Shown here one piece after another: positions 11,644 to 23,789 of a DNA stretch of 64,000 nucleotides. The DNA is from Saccharum officinarum (Eukaryota > Streptophyta > Magnoliopsida > Poales > Poaceae). The stretch's first letter is position 1. The number at the start of each line of letters is the position of its first letter. A program made the translations under genes and the position numbers. The notes beneath the pieces were generated by a model. That model was not told the origin of the DNA and did not search any database. It saw nothing but the letters and a program-made list of their open reading frames with translations. The stretch is taken from positions 3,952,407-4,016,406 of the forward strand of contig CM036160.1 in NCBI GenBank assembly GCA_020631735.1, written 5' to 3'.

Positions 11644-11886
11644 GGTGTGTTCACTTCCCGAAAAGTAGCTGAAAAGTTACTGTAGCACTTTTCGTTGTTA
11701 TTTGGTAAAATTTATCCAACTATGGATTAATTAGACTCAAAAGATTCGTTTCGAACTTTACAGACAAACTATGCAATTAGTTATCTTTTTTACCTACGTT
11801 TAATGCTCCATGCATGCGTCGAAAGATTTGATGTGATGTGTGTAAGAGGAAATATTTTGGGTTGGGAGGGGGAAGTGAACGCGGCC
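11644..11886. mobile_element. 243-bp MITE next to the TATA box
   Basis: The inverted ends are GTGTTCACTTCCC on the left and GGGAAGTGAACGC on the right. The interior carries ACTGTAGCACTTTTCG and AATTAGACTCAAAAGATTCG, characteristic of a very abundant grass MITE family. ATAG flanks both sides (11640-11643 and 11887-11890). The duplicated promoter at 39879-39890 has a single ATAG running straight into GCAGGCAG, which is the empty site. It is non-autonomous with no coding capacity. Confidence 0.85.
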
Positions 11887-12597
11887 ATAGGCAGGCAGCT
11901 TGTACAGACTGAGAAGCACTGCAAGACAATGTACATGCAGTCTTGTTTGACTTGGTTATTGACATAGGACGTTGAACTTGACGAGGACCATTGTGGTGTG
12001 CTTTCAGGTCCGGCGTGCTGAACTACGAACTTGACCGTTTCTCTACGTATCTAGCTACTTGTAAAGTAGTTTAAACTCTACACGACTAGCTATGTTTTTT
12101 GAGTATTTCACGAGTAGCTATGTTGGTACCTCATATTTTGACACCGTTGGCCTTCTGTCAATAAATTGTTATTACTTTTTTCAACCATTATATTTTTTAA
12201 AAAATTTAGCCTTGTGTCAGTTCAACTGAAAACAGGGTCCAAATTACAACTCTAAATTCCCAGTCAGTGTGCCGGTTCACTATAATATATTTAAATTTCT
12301 CCTATTATGACGAAAGTTTTTAAATATTGGCCAGTTAACTTAGCGGCATAAGTAAATTTTGCTAATTTTTTTAGACATTTATTTTAGCTTTCCTCTGACT
12401 CCTCACCCTCTTCCCTTGTTGTATAAGAAAATCGAAAATCAACTCATAAAACATCAAAGTACAATATAATGTTACAAGATCGACATAGGAGCTCCGTTCT
12501 CGACAAAGGAAAAATACTAAAATTAACACTTCCATTCTCAACAGTGACAATACTAAAATTTAATAATTACAAGTATTTTTTTGCAAGTAAATACTCA
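11887..12597 (-). repeat. duplicated DUF538 upstream block (partner 39883-40575)
   Basis: From GCAGGCAGCTTGTACAGACT onward the sequence matches 39883-40575 with small gaps, for example GACGAGGACCATTGTGGTGT and GTTAACTTAGCGG in both. It is the promoter-distal flank of the DUF538 duplication unit. The match ends at TTTAATAATAC, where direct repeat R1 begins here and a different sequence begins in the partner. No gene is seen. Confidence 0.75.
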
Positions 12598-13566
12598 TAG
12601 TATTTAATAATACCAGCAACAACGGCGGTAAAGCATCCGCCAATGAACCGAGCGACCAAGCATCCGCCAAGAAGCGTGTCAGCACACTCTCGGCAGCAAA
12701 GCATCTACCAGAGAGGGGCTAAGGAGACAATGGCGGCAAAGCATCCGCCAGAGATCAACAGACAGCCAAGCATCCGTCTGGAAAGAAGACACCCCTACGG
12801 CAATCCGCAGCGGAGAGCGGCCATGACAACTCTCATCAGCCAAGCATCTGCCAAAGTGGAGGCCGGCGCGGCGACGGCAAAGCATCCACCAAAGGAGAGA
12901 TAGCGGCAAAGCATCCGCAACAAACGACGCCGGCGAGGTCACGTGTAGTAGGACAAACCAATGCGTTGGAACATAGGCACACACAGGCATAGCTAGGAGC
13001 CTCAGCGGGAGCCGGCGGCACGGCAGGAACCACGGACACTCCGGCGAAAGGTGCGGTGGGGATAAGCAGAGTGCATCAATGAAGCCTTCAAGAAGGAGAT
13101 GACGTCCACGGATGCCAACTTTGTTGTGTGGATCACCCAAAGGAACTTTCGTCCCCAAACTTGCCCCGGCACCCTCCCACGATGAACTGAGCAGCATGAC
13201 GACGCCTCGAAGAAGGTGATGACGCTGGCGCGCCACCGTCGTCGGCCCAAGGCATGAAGCCTGGTGAGGTTTTCACCCCTGTCCGTCGTAGGCAGGCTAG
13301 CCCGGCCAAGAGCCAGCCGCCATCTCACCAGATCAGGCCCCAGGGGGATCCAGCTGCCAGAGATGGAGAGCGTGGGGCCGCCGCCGCCCTGGCAGCCACC
13401 CGGCCCGACAAACGTTGCCGGCCAACCCCGCCTCAACCTAGTGCTAGGGGAGGAGGGCCGGCCTACGCCGCACCAAATCTGGCCCCATGGGGGCGGATCC
13501 GGCTGGCCGCCGCCGATCTATGGGTGGGGGGACCGCTGCCGCCCAGCCGGTCACCGGCCCAGCAGT
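12598..13566 (+). repeat. direct repeat R1 (partner R2 30565-31498)
   Basis: GC-rich 969-bp block repeated in the same orientation at 30565-31498 with high identity; R2 has one deletion of roughly 35-50 bases. Shared landmarks are CAACAACGGCGGTAAAGC near the start, GGCATAGCTA, GACGTCCACGGATG, and GGTCACCGGCCCAGCAG at the end. After CAGCAG the two copies diverge: R1 continues into the C48 locus and R2 into a GC-rich run. The first 18 bases of the pair (TAG, one mismatch, ATTTAATAATAC) belong to the DUF538 flank. There are no TG..CA ends, PBS or inverted ends, so this is not an LTR pair. Open frames inside it are not convincing genes. Confidence 0.8.
12628..12920 (+). repeat. array of about eight AAGCATCCGCC motifs
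   Basis: AAGCATCCGCC or one- to three-base variants occur about eight times in 290 bases at irregular spacing, near 12630, 12658, 12698, 12738, 12768, 12840, 12879 and 12906, always in the same orientation and usually preceded by GGCA or ACC. R2 keeps most of them. Dense short motifs of this kind resemble subterminal transposase-binding sites of class II elements, but no matching terminal repeat was found. Confidence 0.6.
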
Positions 13567-14904
13567 AGATTATGAGTGTACGCAAGAAGATGCTCGGGTA
13601 ATTGAATACATGAAACAGAAACATAATGATACTTTACTCGTCCAAATCGATGATGCTTGGGTAATTAAAGATGACATGGACTGCCTTTTCCATGATCATG
13701 AACACGTCAATGGCGTTGTAAGCATGTTTAACATTGCTTTTAAATTAATTAACTGATGTCCATGCGGAAAATATGGTAATTTTTTATTTGACAAAATAAT
13801 AAATTGCAGGTCATAAGTGCGTATATCCATTTGATGCGGCATGAAAAACACCTACTTCATAGAGAAGGTGGAGATGTTTACATGGAAAATTCATTTATTA
13901 CTCAATTGCTATAGTGCGACGGAAAGGCTACGACATTGACCTATAGTAGAGATGACAGGATTGAAACATGGGTCCAAAATTATTTAAACGCTGATATGGT
14001 AAGTTTGACCACAAGTTCTGATATATGTTATTTTATGTTCATTGAAACATATAGAAAAAAGTTAGAAAAATCTGTATCACTCATATTTTAAAGTTAGAAA
14101 AAAACTCTATTACTGCAGGTATTTCTTCCAATTAATATTGAAAAGTATCACTGGTATCTAGCGGTTGTCAATGCTTCAGAAGGACAGATACATGTTTTGG
14201 ATTCTTTTGGAGAAAATATGACAAATTGGAAAGATCTCAATTGCGTGGTATGGCTTAATGATTGATATATCTATACAAATAAATAATATTTTTTTAAAAT
14301 TTGTTAATATCCCTTCCTAAATCTTGGTGTTTCGGTCATACCAGTTAATAGGAATGGAAAGACTAATAAAACATGTAGCAAAGCATAAACAGCTGGACCT
14401 AACAAAATGGATAAAGAGCATCGAAGTGGCATCTTGGCCGAAAATCCATAAGATCATCAACAAAGTGCAAACAGATGGGTAAGAGATCATCTATATCTTG
14501 TTTTCTATATGACATTGCCGTACCAGCAGCAACAATCTGTATCACTCATATTTTACTTTTTCAATATTGCACAGTGCAAGCTGTGGTTTATGGTTGATTA
14601 ATTTTATGGAATAGTGGACTGGAGCTTCTTTATCTGACAATGTGACCCAAGTAATTTAATGGAAAAATTCTATACATTTGAGTTTTTTGTAGACTTGTTA
14701 ATATATCAAGACTTGCTCATATATTTTCAGAATGATATAAGTAACTTTAGGTTCAAGCTACCTGCGATCTTGTGTAACTCCCCGTTAAATGGAGCAAGAG
14801 GGTTACCGGATAATTGGAAACAAACTGAGACTCCCGAAAATTCGCATGATGACGTCACAATGTTAGATGAATTGGATATTTTGATGTCAGGTTCAATAGA
14901 GTGA
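13567..14904 (+). pseudogene. Ulp1-like C48 peptidase, domain 1, two in-frame stops
   Basis: Resembles the Ulp1/SENP (C48) cysteine peptidases carried by grass class II transposons. Exons with GT-AG borders and matching phases can be read: up to 13717, 13810-13998, 14119-14247, 14345-14478, 14575-14650 and 14731-14904. The catalytic residues appear in order: His in KYHWYLAVVN, Asp in HVLDSF, Gln in KVQTDG and Cys in ASCGLWLINFM. TAG stops at 13912-13914 and 14612-14614 interrupt an otherwise open frame. The 5' end is uncertain because the frame runs back into repeat R1. The real source may be a MULE or CACTA element that captured the peptidase, but no terminal repeats could be paired. It is probably dead. 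Confidence 0.7.
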
Positions 14905-16002
14905 CACGTACAATAAAGTGGAGAAACAGAAAAGACTTATTGTCGACGATTTACCTAAACATCCGGATGACCACAAATTCTGAATCTTTAGAGTAAGTCA
15001 TTCTAAAGTAAATTGTTTTGTTCTAATATAGTTATTTCCATTGCCCGTTCTAGGATTGCTACAATAAGTAATTTGTCCCTTGTCCTTGTTTTTTTAGCAA
15101 AGAGTGGGTCCGAAGTACACGACCGTACCCAATTTCTTTAAGTTCTAGAAAAATTATAAATATTTTAGATGAGAATATAGAGATGGACCATGATTGCTTT
15201 AATATGGCTATTCGGATGGTTGTGTGGAACCAAGCTATCATGTTGAACAAACAAAACTACCATTTCATGGACCTCAAGTTTGCTGTAAGTTCATATTTAT
15301 TACTCTTACATTGCATAGTTCATCAAATAATTACAATATGTTGAAGAAATAAAACTACCACTTCATAGACCTCATATTTGTAAATCATCCGGAAATAACT
15401 CGAGATATCCGATGTTCTGGCCCAGTAGACCAAAAGAAACTGCCAAAAGCACTTGAGCGCTGGCCTGATATGCAGTATGATATTAAAGATTGCAGCAATA
15501 TAAGAAATGATATGTGTACTCACTCCTTTAAAAATCTATTAATTTTATTTATCACTTATAGCCTGTGCATTTGGTTTTAGATTCTATTGACGTATTATCA
15601 AGACGGACTGTACACTTTATATATAATAGACATGGAAAACAAAATTGTCTACGTTATGGATCCACTTCCAGATATTGTATGTTCCAGGGGTTATGATCAA
15701 AGCATGGCATATATACCTACATTCCACACTATTGCTAAAAGGTTCGGTCTCGCAATGGGAAAGACAAATTCTAAGCGGAATGACAATATTTATCATTGGA
15801 AGCGAAAATACCCTACATGTGTAACAAAGGTTCCAAATAATAAATACTAGTAATCTCTTATAATATGTTTCATCTTTTTTATCATAAAATAGTTTTTTGA
15901 TTTGTGTACAACAAATAAACAAATGCTCTTCTCCGGGAATTTGGGAGGCTTTCTTATATATAATTTCATGAAGTTCTGGGACGGCGTCAGATTGCCACCA
16001 AT

Positions 16003-16008
<6 letters not shown>

Positions 16009-16085
<77 letters not shown>
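16009..16085. repeat. (AT)n microsatellite
   Basis: An uninterrupted AT dinucleotide run of about 75 bases directly after the Ulp1-like segment ending near CCAATCAACA. Confidence 0.95.
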
Positions 16086-16442
<357 letters not shown>

Positions 16443-19400
16443 CACACCCTAAAATTTCTAATTTTAGGTTGTGCATAGGAAACACTAAATAAAATAAATG
16501 TTTTAATATTTAGATAAAATTTTCTATGTTTAGTTTATGATAGCATCAATTAGTTATAAAAAATGAAAAAAAAATAAGAATCTTTAATTTTTTCTAAACT
16601 AATTTGACGGACTATTGTTTGATGTGATGTTGCTCGTTAACTCTTGTGTGTTAAGAGCGAACAAAGTCTTTCAAAATGCGTTTAGTGGATCGATCTTTCT
16701 TCTCCAGCACGTCTTTATCTTTTTGTGCAATCAATATTCCTTGTTTCTCATCTTAAGTTCTCGTTGGGAGTTTCCTAAAATCTTTTCTTTATCCCATAAA
16801 TTATTCCTTTCAGTTTCTCATGTGTCAATCAATCTCAGTGAACTATTCGGGAATTGTTCTGGCTTTTTCTGGAGCTAGTTCACGCTTTTCTGCGAGCGTT
16901 TTCTAATTTTTTAGATGCTCTAAAATATCTTATTATGAGCTCCAAGTACTTTATCTAGGTTCCTCTTGTTTCATAATGTCTCTGAGAATTTTCCTTGAAT
17001 TTTTAGAGCTTTCGGAGTATTTTTCATGGCTTAAATAATAATTTTAGACTTTTCTGAAATTATTTTATTCTGAAAATAAATAAATGTCTCATTTTCCCAA
17101 TGCTCAAAGCCCATGTGCAATAATCCTAATAAATCTCAAAGGCTCATACATTTATTTATTAATGGGCTTTAATAATTAATTAGGCCTATTAGTAAAGATG
17201 GAGGGTGCAACATCAATTAGTACCGTATTGCTAGTTGACGTGGGGGTAGGGAGTTTTCCTCCCTATATATATATATACCTACTCCTTGGGTAAAAGCACA
17301 CCAAAACTACCGTGGAGGAGCCCCTAGTTTGGGAAATCTCTCGTGTAGTAAATTAGATATTTTTTCTCCTTCTCGTGTCACCCCTAGGCCGAGGCCCTTC
17401 AGATGGATGGAGGTAGAAGATGAAGTATTTGCGGTTCTGCCACTGGTTCGTAATATCTTTGTTGTTTCTTCATTTTAATTCTGTTTTACTCCGTTTTAGT
17501 TGCGTTAGTTTCGTATAGTTACGCTCTACGTAGTAGTGCTGATGTATATCGTGTCACCCAATTATGAATTTATTGATTTACGTGCAATATTTATTTAATG
17601 CATTTTAATTAAAAGCAACTTAATGTAGTAACTCGTTCTTGTGATTTTGCGATCATGCCAACTGAAGCTACATGCTATCGGCGTAGACGTGTTACATGCT
17701 AGTCATATATAAATTAAATATTAATTTAATTGACATGCAATTAGTTCTATGATTAAAAGCAATTTAGGTTTGTAAATCCGTTCTTGTTGCGACAGTTTCA
17801 TAGCGTCGTGCTCTATATAGTGCTCTATATAGTGCTCTATATAGTAGCGATAATTTTATGAATTTATCTATTTAAATGCAACTTGATTAATATTTATTTA
17901 ACAGCTTTCTAACTAAAAGCAACATAGGGGTATAATTTCGTTCTTGTTACTTCGTGACTATGCAGGCGTAAGAGACGCATTAGCAACGTTGTTTACCGTG
18001 TCACGTTATGTGTTTACAAATTAAATTATGTTTATTTGATTAATGTTTATGTCATGCTCTTTTAAATTAGAAACGATTTAGGTTCATATATAAAACATTC
18101 TTAAATAAATGTTAACTTGATTAATATTAACTTAAATGTTTCTTAATCATAATTAGTTTAGTTAAACATGAAGCATGTAGTTAATTTAACTTATATTTAT
18201 CTACTGTCTTTTCAAATTAAAAGTAACTTTGGTTTATAATTTATCTTTTATAAATAATCAAATGATATCGTGATTAATAAGAACTTACGTGTTTCTTAAA
18301 TAGAACTTGTTTAGTTTATGTAAGAAACATATAATGATTCGATTAGCTGTTATCACCTTCTTTGTGCTTTCTAATTTATAAATGTTTAAATGACTTAAAC
18401 ACTAAATATATATTTATAAATAAAATATGAATAAGGTTAACTTCATCTTTTATAATTCAACGTAAATTGGTTAATTCAACTTTAGAATAATTCTCTATAA
18501 GTCTATCATCTTAATTCATTAACTAAAATAAATCAAATGTATAGTTTGTCTTCTCCGATTTGTTGCAACTCCTCGATAGTCGCGTGTCATCTTTGATGGT
18601 AGCTCTGTTATCCGTCGGTCTTATGTTTTCGTGATCATAGCATCATGTCATATAGTCTAGTGCGCTCTTTTAAAGTGTCTCTTTTATTTGGTGTGTTGTT
18701 CTTAGTTGTGTTTATTGTCCGTTTGTTCTACTTGATTAATGAGAGTAGAAGAAGTATGGTTAATTAGCGCTAAAGACGAGAAACTGAGGACCGACAGTCG
18801 AAGCAAGAGGACTTGAGTCCAGAAGATAGCAACTGGAGATTCTGAGTTGCTAACTTTGGGAAAAGCCAAGAATAGCATGGGATTATCCTTGTTGTCCTAT
18901 TCACAATAAATAATTAAATTCATTATGCATGTATTCCCTTGTTAAGGATGACTTAGTCTTGATCCATTACCTTGGCACCCATGATATTGCATTGAGTAGC
19001 TTTTGGTAGCGCTGAGCATAAACTATGATCTTGTAATATGATTAATGGAATATGCAACAACACTAAAAGATGATATTTTGATTACTGTTTAAAGAGGGCT
19101 AGAGCATGATGCTATTTTTTTGTGCTCTAGTTTCTCTCCTTAAGGACTTATCTGTAAGCGAACATCCGGGACTTACAGTACAACTATGAGGGCTATATGG
19201 CTCTGGCTTTAGTCAAGTATGAGAACATTTTCTAGCTTGTTAGTGGTAACCTTCATGGCGTAAGAACGGCTTGACGAATCGGGTATAGTGTGGCCTCTGT
19301 CCTTATGTGTATAGGCTGCGCATCATTGTGCCATTTGGAAGGGGGGGCTCTACATCTGTTTGTCGAGTGAATCTAATGGTCCTAACTTGTTAGACAAACC

Positions 19401-19583
19401 TTTGAAAGACTTCGTAGTGAACCCTGCCGACCTTCCTTGGTAGTGGGTCAAGAGGCTGATCACCTCGGGCGAAAGGGTAAATCACGACTCACAGTGAAAC
19501 TGTACAACCTCTGCAGAGTGTAAAACTGTTATAACAGCCATGCTCACGGTCACGAGTGGCCTTGGACCCTTATAGAATAGATG

Positions 19584-19588
19584 ATCAC
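19584..19588. repeat. target-site duplication ATCAC (left)
   Basis: ATCAC precedes the TG of the left LTR and is repeated at 29584-29588 directly after the right LTR. Confidence 0.9.
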
Positions 19589-22500
19589 TGTCACACCCGG
19601 TTTTAAGGACAAAACCAGACATACACCATATGTGAAATAAAGAAGACAAATCTCACATATAGCCACAGATAAGTGTAATATCAAAAGACAAATACTTAAT
19701 ATACATTACACAATAGTATAAAATATACCTTAATGAGCAACACAGCGGAAAGACAACTCCGAACACCGGGTGTAGACCTCACTCCAGGATCAAACTAACT
19801 GGTTGATCACAAGCCTAACAATTCCAGAATCTAACAATCTGGTACCCTTCCTGAGATGTGGGAAATAGCAAGAGTGAGTCCATGTCGAACTCAACAAATA
19901 TAACATGGGGTTCATGAGGCTCAAAAGTTTGACACGGTTTACTGCAATAGCTTTTAGTGAGTCATCTTTTAGCAATTGAGTAGCAACAAGTTTAACATAA
20001 TCCCAAATAACCTCATGATCATGTAAACGAGAATAATGTATAGCTAGAAACAATAATCATTAGTGAACATCAATATCATCAGTGTTATCATTATCATCAG
20101 TGTTCATCATTTATTCTGTAAGGGTCCAAGGCCACTCGTGACCGTGAGCACGGCTGTTATAACAGTTTTACACTCTGCAGAGGTTGTACACTTTCACTGT
20201 GAGTCATGATTACCCATATGCCCGGGATCGCGACTCCCAAAACACTTCCAAGGTGAGCAGGCAAGGAATCACTATGAAGCCTTTTAAAGGTTCGTCTAAC
20301 AAGTTAGGGCCGCTAGGTTTCCGGAGTCAGTCCGTGTGATACACCACGCAGGGATCCACAGTCTGCTCTACCCCATTTGCGCCACAAGGGTAACCTCTAA
20401 CAAGCTAGAAAAAGTCCTCATACTGAGCTAAAGCCAGAGCCATATAGCCCTCACAGTTGTACTGTAAGTCCCGGATGTTCGCTTATAGATAAGTCCTTAG
20501 GGAGAGAAACTAGAGCACCATAAAAACAACCAAATATGCTCTAGCCCTCTTGAGCCATATTGCTTTAAAGCATCATTTAAATATTTATTTCATATATCAT
20601 TAGTCAAGTTACAGATCATGGTTATTTATCTTGAGCACTAGCATAAATACTACCCAATGCAATTGTCCCATGGGTGTCAAGGTACAAGATATAAAAGCTA
20701 GGATATCCTTAATGGTAACAAGGTAGACACATGCATATGAATTAAGTATATTAAAGGTGAATAGGAAACAAGGATAATCCCATGCTATACTTGCCTTAAA
20801 CACCGATCCTTCGGTAAGCTTTAATCTTCAACGTTCTTCTTCTTCTTCTTGATAACCACGTATATCTCACCGACTGGACTTGATCAATAAATCATCACAC
20901 ACACATCGAGCAATCATACACGAAGCAAATAATAGATCTAAATTAGAACAGTACATCAAACATAAAATTAAGATGAAAAGTTTGTAGAACGAATCTACGT
21001 CTCGCTACGAATACACAGACGCGAAAAGCACACTAATCAGAGCTACGGTTGAAAAAATACATCTACCGAAAAATTTGCTCATAGAAGAAAATATAAAACT
21101 ATTTAGCTTCATGAGTTTTAATTATATAATAACATATATAAGATATTTTATAAATACTATATACGGAATTAAATCAAATTTAGATTCAAATTATGAAACT
21201 AAAGTAAAACAAATTATATTTTATTTACAAAACCCAGTTGCATAATTATTAATCAGGATATGATTTAAACAATAAAATTTCAGAATTAATAATATGGTAA
21301 ACATTGTCACTAACGCGTAGATCTCGTTGCTATGAATCTAACGCAACTCGAATGAGCTAAAACGGATCTAAAACATAGAAGATATGATTTAAACAAGATT
21401 TACTTTATTAAAGTAATAGATTAAATCTTACGTTGGAACTTAAAGATAGAAAACCTAACCAACAGTAACACTAACAGTATAACAAGTTTGTAAAACTCTT
21501 CTACACGTTACTACGATCACATAGACATAAAGATCACGAAATTTGGATTTAAAACGTAAAAATTATGAGTTTTCTAAGATTTCCTATAGATAAATAATTA
21601 CTTTAATATAAACTCGAAAATAAATTATATCAAACCTACTGTACAGTTCTATAATCATGTAGAGCTCGCAAATACGAATCTAACGCAATTTAAACGGGTC
21701 AAATCGGAGTTAAAACGGATAATTTATGACTAAAACAAACTCAGTGGCAAAACTGTAAATATCAGAAAACGTATTTTTCAATTACCGAGACGAATTACGT
21801 TTTCATTTAATCAAAACGTATTTTCGGAAGTTACATAATCAAAATACGCTTTACAGAATAGAAAACGTAAACTGAAAATGCGCTTTGGACTGCGGGTTTA
21901 CAACTTAAATCTTACAGGGATTCTTTAGCAAAATTTCCGGCCGAAGGGGTATCTTTAAATAACGGCCGTCCGATTTAAAATGGACGGTGCAGATCGGATC
22001 GGGGAGAAGGCCGGCGGCGCTCCGGCCGGACTTCAGCCGACGGCGACTCTACGCGGCGGCGCCATGGCCGGAACAACCTATCTCACTCTACGGTGCACGA
22101 AAACGCGAACGGAGAGCACCTGCGGGTAGATAACTCGAACGCGAACTCACCTAGGGCAAAATCGTGGCCTGGGATGAAGCAAGGAGCGCGTGCGGCTTGG
22201 AGAGGCGGGCGGCTAGGGCGGCGCTTCGGGCAATGTCGTCTCGGGGTGGTTCCAATGCTCCGCGTCGGAATAGGATGGAGAGGAAGGATCACGGCTCGGT
22301 TTTTATAGCCCGAAGGCGACTCCACGGAAGGAAAGGGGAGATTGAGGGAAGGATTCGGCTTCGGCAAAGAAGGAAAGGGGAAATCCGGCGGCGACTTGGG
22401 GAAGAAGGCGCCTGACAAGTGGGTCCCACATGCCAGAGAGACAAAGGAGCGGCGCGCGCGGCTGGACCAGCAGGCCGCGGTTTGGGCTCGGCCCACGCGG

Positions 22501-22834
22501 AAGATGGCGGGCGCGGGAGAAGTGGGCCGCGTGCTAGCAGGCCGAGACGAGCTCTGGGCTAAAAACCGAAAGAAAATGATTTTCCTTTTCTTTTTCTTTT
22601 CTAATTTTTCAAAACAAATTTTCAAAAGATTTTCAAATCCAAATTTGAATTTGATCAAACCACTCAAACCAAAAATTTAAATGCAACAGCATGAGTGCAC
22701 AAACATATTTCTACTCTTATATTTTATTTTAAATTTATAAAAATTATTATTATTCTAAATTTGTATGCTCACTAAAATATATAAAAATCATATTTTTCCT
22801 ATTTTTCATTTCTTCAAAATTTTAGGGTGTTACA
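19589..22834 (-). repeat. 3' LTR of the young element
   Basis: 3246 bases. On the plus strand it starts TGTCACACCCGG and ends AGGGTGTTACA; on the element strand that is TGTAACACCC to CCGGGTGTGACA. The inner side touches the PPT. Short open frames within it are not genes. Confidence 0.95.
22301..22307 (-). promoter_or_regulatory. LTR TATA box (3' LTR copy)
   Basis: On the element strand GGCTATAAAAACCGAG lies inside the LTR after a GC-rich stretch. This is the expected U3/R boundary, with transcription starting 25-35 bases further on. An identical box occurs in the other LTR. Confidence 0.65.
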
Positions 22835-22850
22835 ATTCTACCCCCCTTAA
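22835..22850 (-). other. polypurine tract
   Basis: Element strand TTAAGGGGGGTAGAAT directly adjoins the TG of the 3' LTR, as needed for plus-strand DNA priming. Confidence 0.85.
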
Positions 22851-22991
22851 GATGAATCTCGTCCCGAGATTCGGAAGATGATGACAAAAGAGATAATGAC
22901 ACTTTGTCTTTATTTGATCCTCATTTTTTTCAAATTACTCTTTCGTTCAGAATCATAAGACAGTTTCTCATATCCTGACTAACTAATCTGC

Positions 22992-23789
22992 CTAAGCATA
23001 ATCATCTCTCCTATTGAGCTCCTCCAAAGTTATTTGTTCCTCTGCTATGACTTCAGTAAACTCATGGTCCACTTTGCTATTCTCGGTGTACCTATCTTCT
23101 AATTGATCATTCTCGTCTCCCTCAGGTAAAAGTCGACCACCTTGATACTCAATTCTTTTCCCTGACGGTGTTGTTAAGAGCATTGTGCACCGAGTACCAT
23201 GAATCACTCCTTTGTGTGCACAGAGCCATCCATTACCAAGAACCACGCGAATTTTAAGTGACTCCAACACAATGAGTGTCGCGGTGAAGTTTTCTTTGTT
23301 TATGACAAGACTGACATTCGGGCATATCTGATCTGCCTGCATTTCTCCCACTGGGGTTTGAACTAGCAAAGGCCTCCTCATTGGACACTTCACCATCTTG
23401 CACGTCTCTACCATGTTGGCGGAAATGAAAGAATGCGAAGCACTAGGGTCCAATAAAGCAAAAACTTGTACTGAGCTTACTTGAATATAACCTCCCACTA
23501 CTTTGGTAACTCCATGAATTTTATCCATATCCACATTGCTCAGTCTTCCATTGACATAGTTTAGCTGCGCTTTGCTTCCTTGAACAGGCTTCTTATGGGC
23601 TTTCCTTTTTCGCTTTCGTTGTTGTGGATTCTGACTTAGTTCACTCCCAACTTGCTCTTCAACATTGTTGTTTTGATAGTGCTCGGCTTCATTATACCCA
23701 TAACATCCTTCAATAGCAGAAACAGCAGTCTCTTCCCACATATCAGTGCGAGACGTCATATAGGACTCCTGAGTCATGAGACACGACAC
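22992..23789 (-). CDS. second retropepsin-like protein (PR2)
   Basis: Open frame of up to 265 codons; the first in-frame ATG is at 23777. An N-terminal basic run (QQRKRKRKAHKKP) takes the place where the first copy has a zinc knuckle. A retropepsin-like domain follows, with the active-site region LLDPSASHSFIS, a flap-like VQTPVGEMQADQ and the second-half hydrophobic-Gly motif RVVLGNGWL. It aligns end to end with the other protease frame (NYVNGRLSNVDM against NYIHRRLKHVDI; CPNVSLVI against CPKVSLDI) at an estimated 40 percent identity. An acidic tail of about 45 residues has no counterpart. The usual DSG/DTG is DPS here. Its role is unknown: it could be structural, a dead protease or a captured relative. 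Confidence 0.7.
   Translation of the reverse strand: MSCLMTQESYMTSRTDMWEETAVSAIEGCYGYNEAEHYQNNNVEEQVGSELSQNPQQRKRKRKAHKKPVQGSKAQLNYVNGRLSNVDMDKIHGVTKVVGGYIQVSSVQVFALLDPSASHSFISANMVETCKMVKCPMRRPLLVQTPVGEMQADQICPNVSLVINKENFTATLIVLESLKIRVVLGNGWLCAHKGVIHGTRCTMLLTTPSGKRIEYQGGRLLPEGDENDQLEDRYTENSKVDHEFTEVIAEEQITLEELNRRDDYA

Noticed and set aside
12598..13566. R1/R2 as LTRs of one element
   Set aside because: No TG..CA ends, no PBS after R1 and no PPT before R2; the shared sequence includes host flank.
22083..22667. 194-codon minus frame and plus-strand frames in the LTR, repeated near 28833-29429
   Set aside because: They lie within the LTR around its TATA box, differ between the two LTRs because of a single-base indel, and show no conserved domain.
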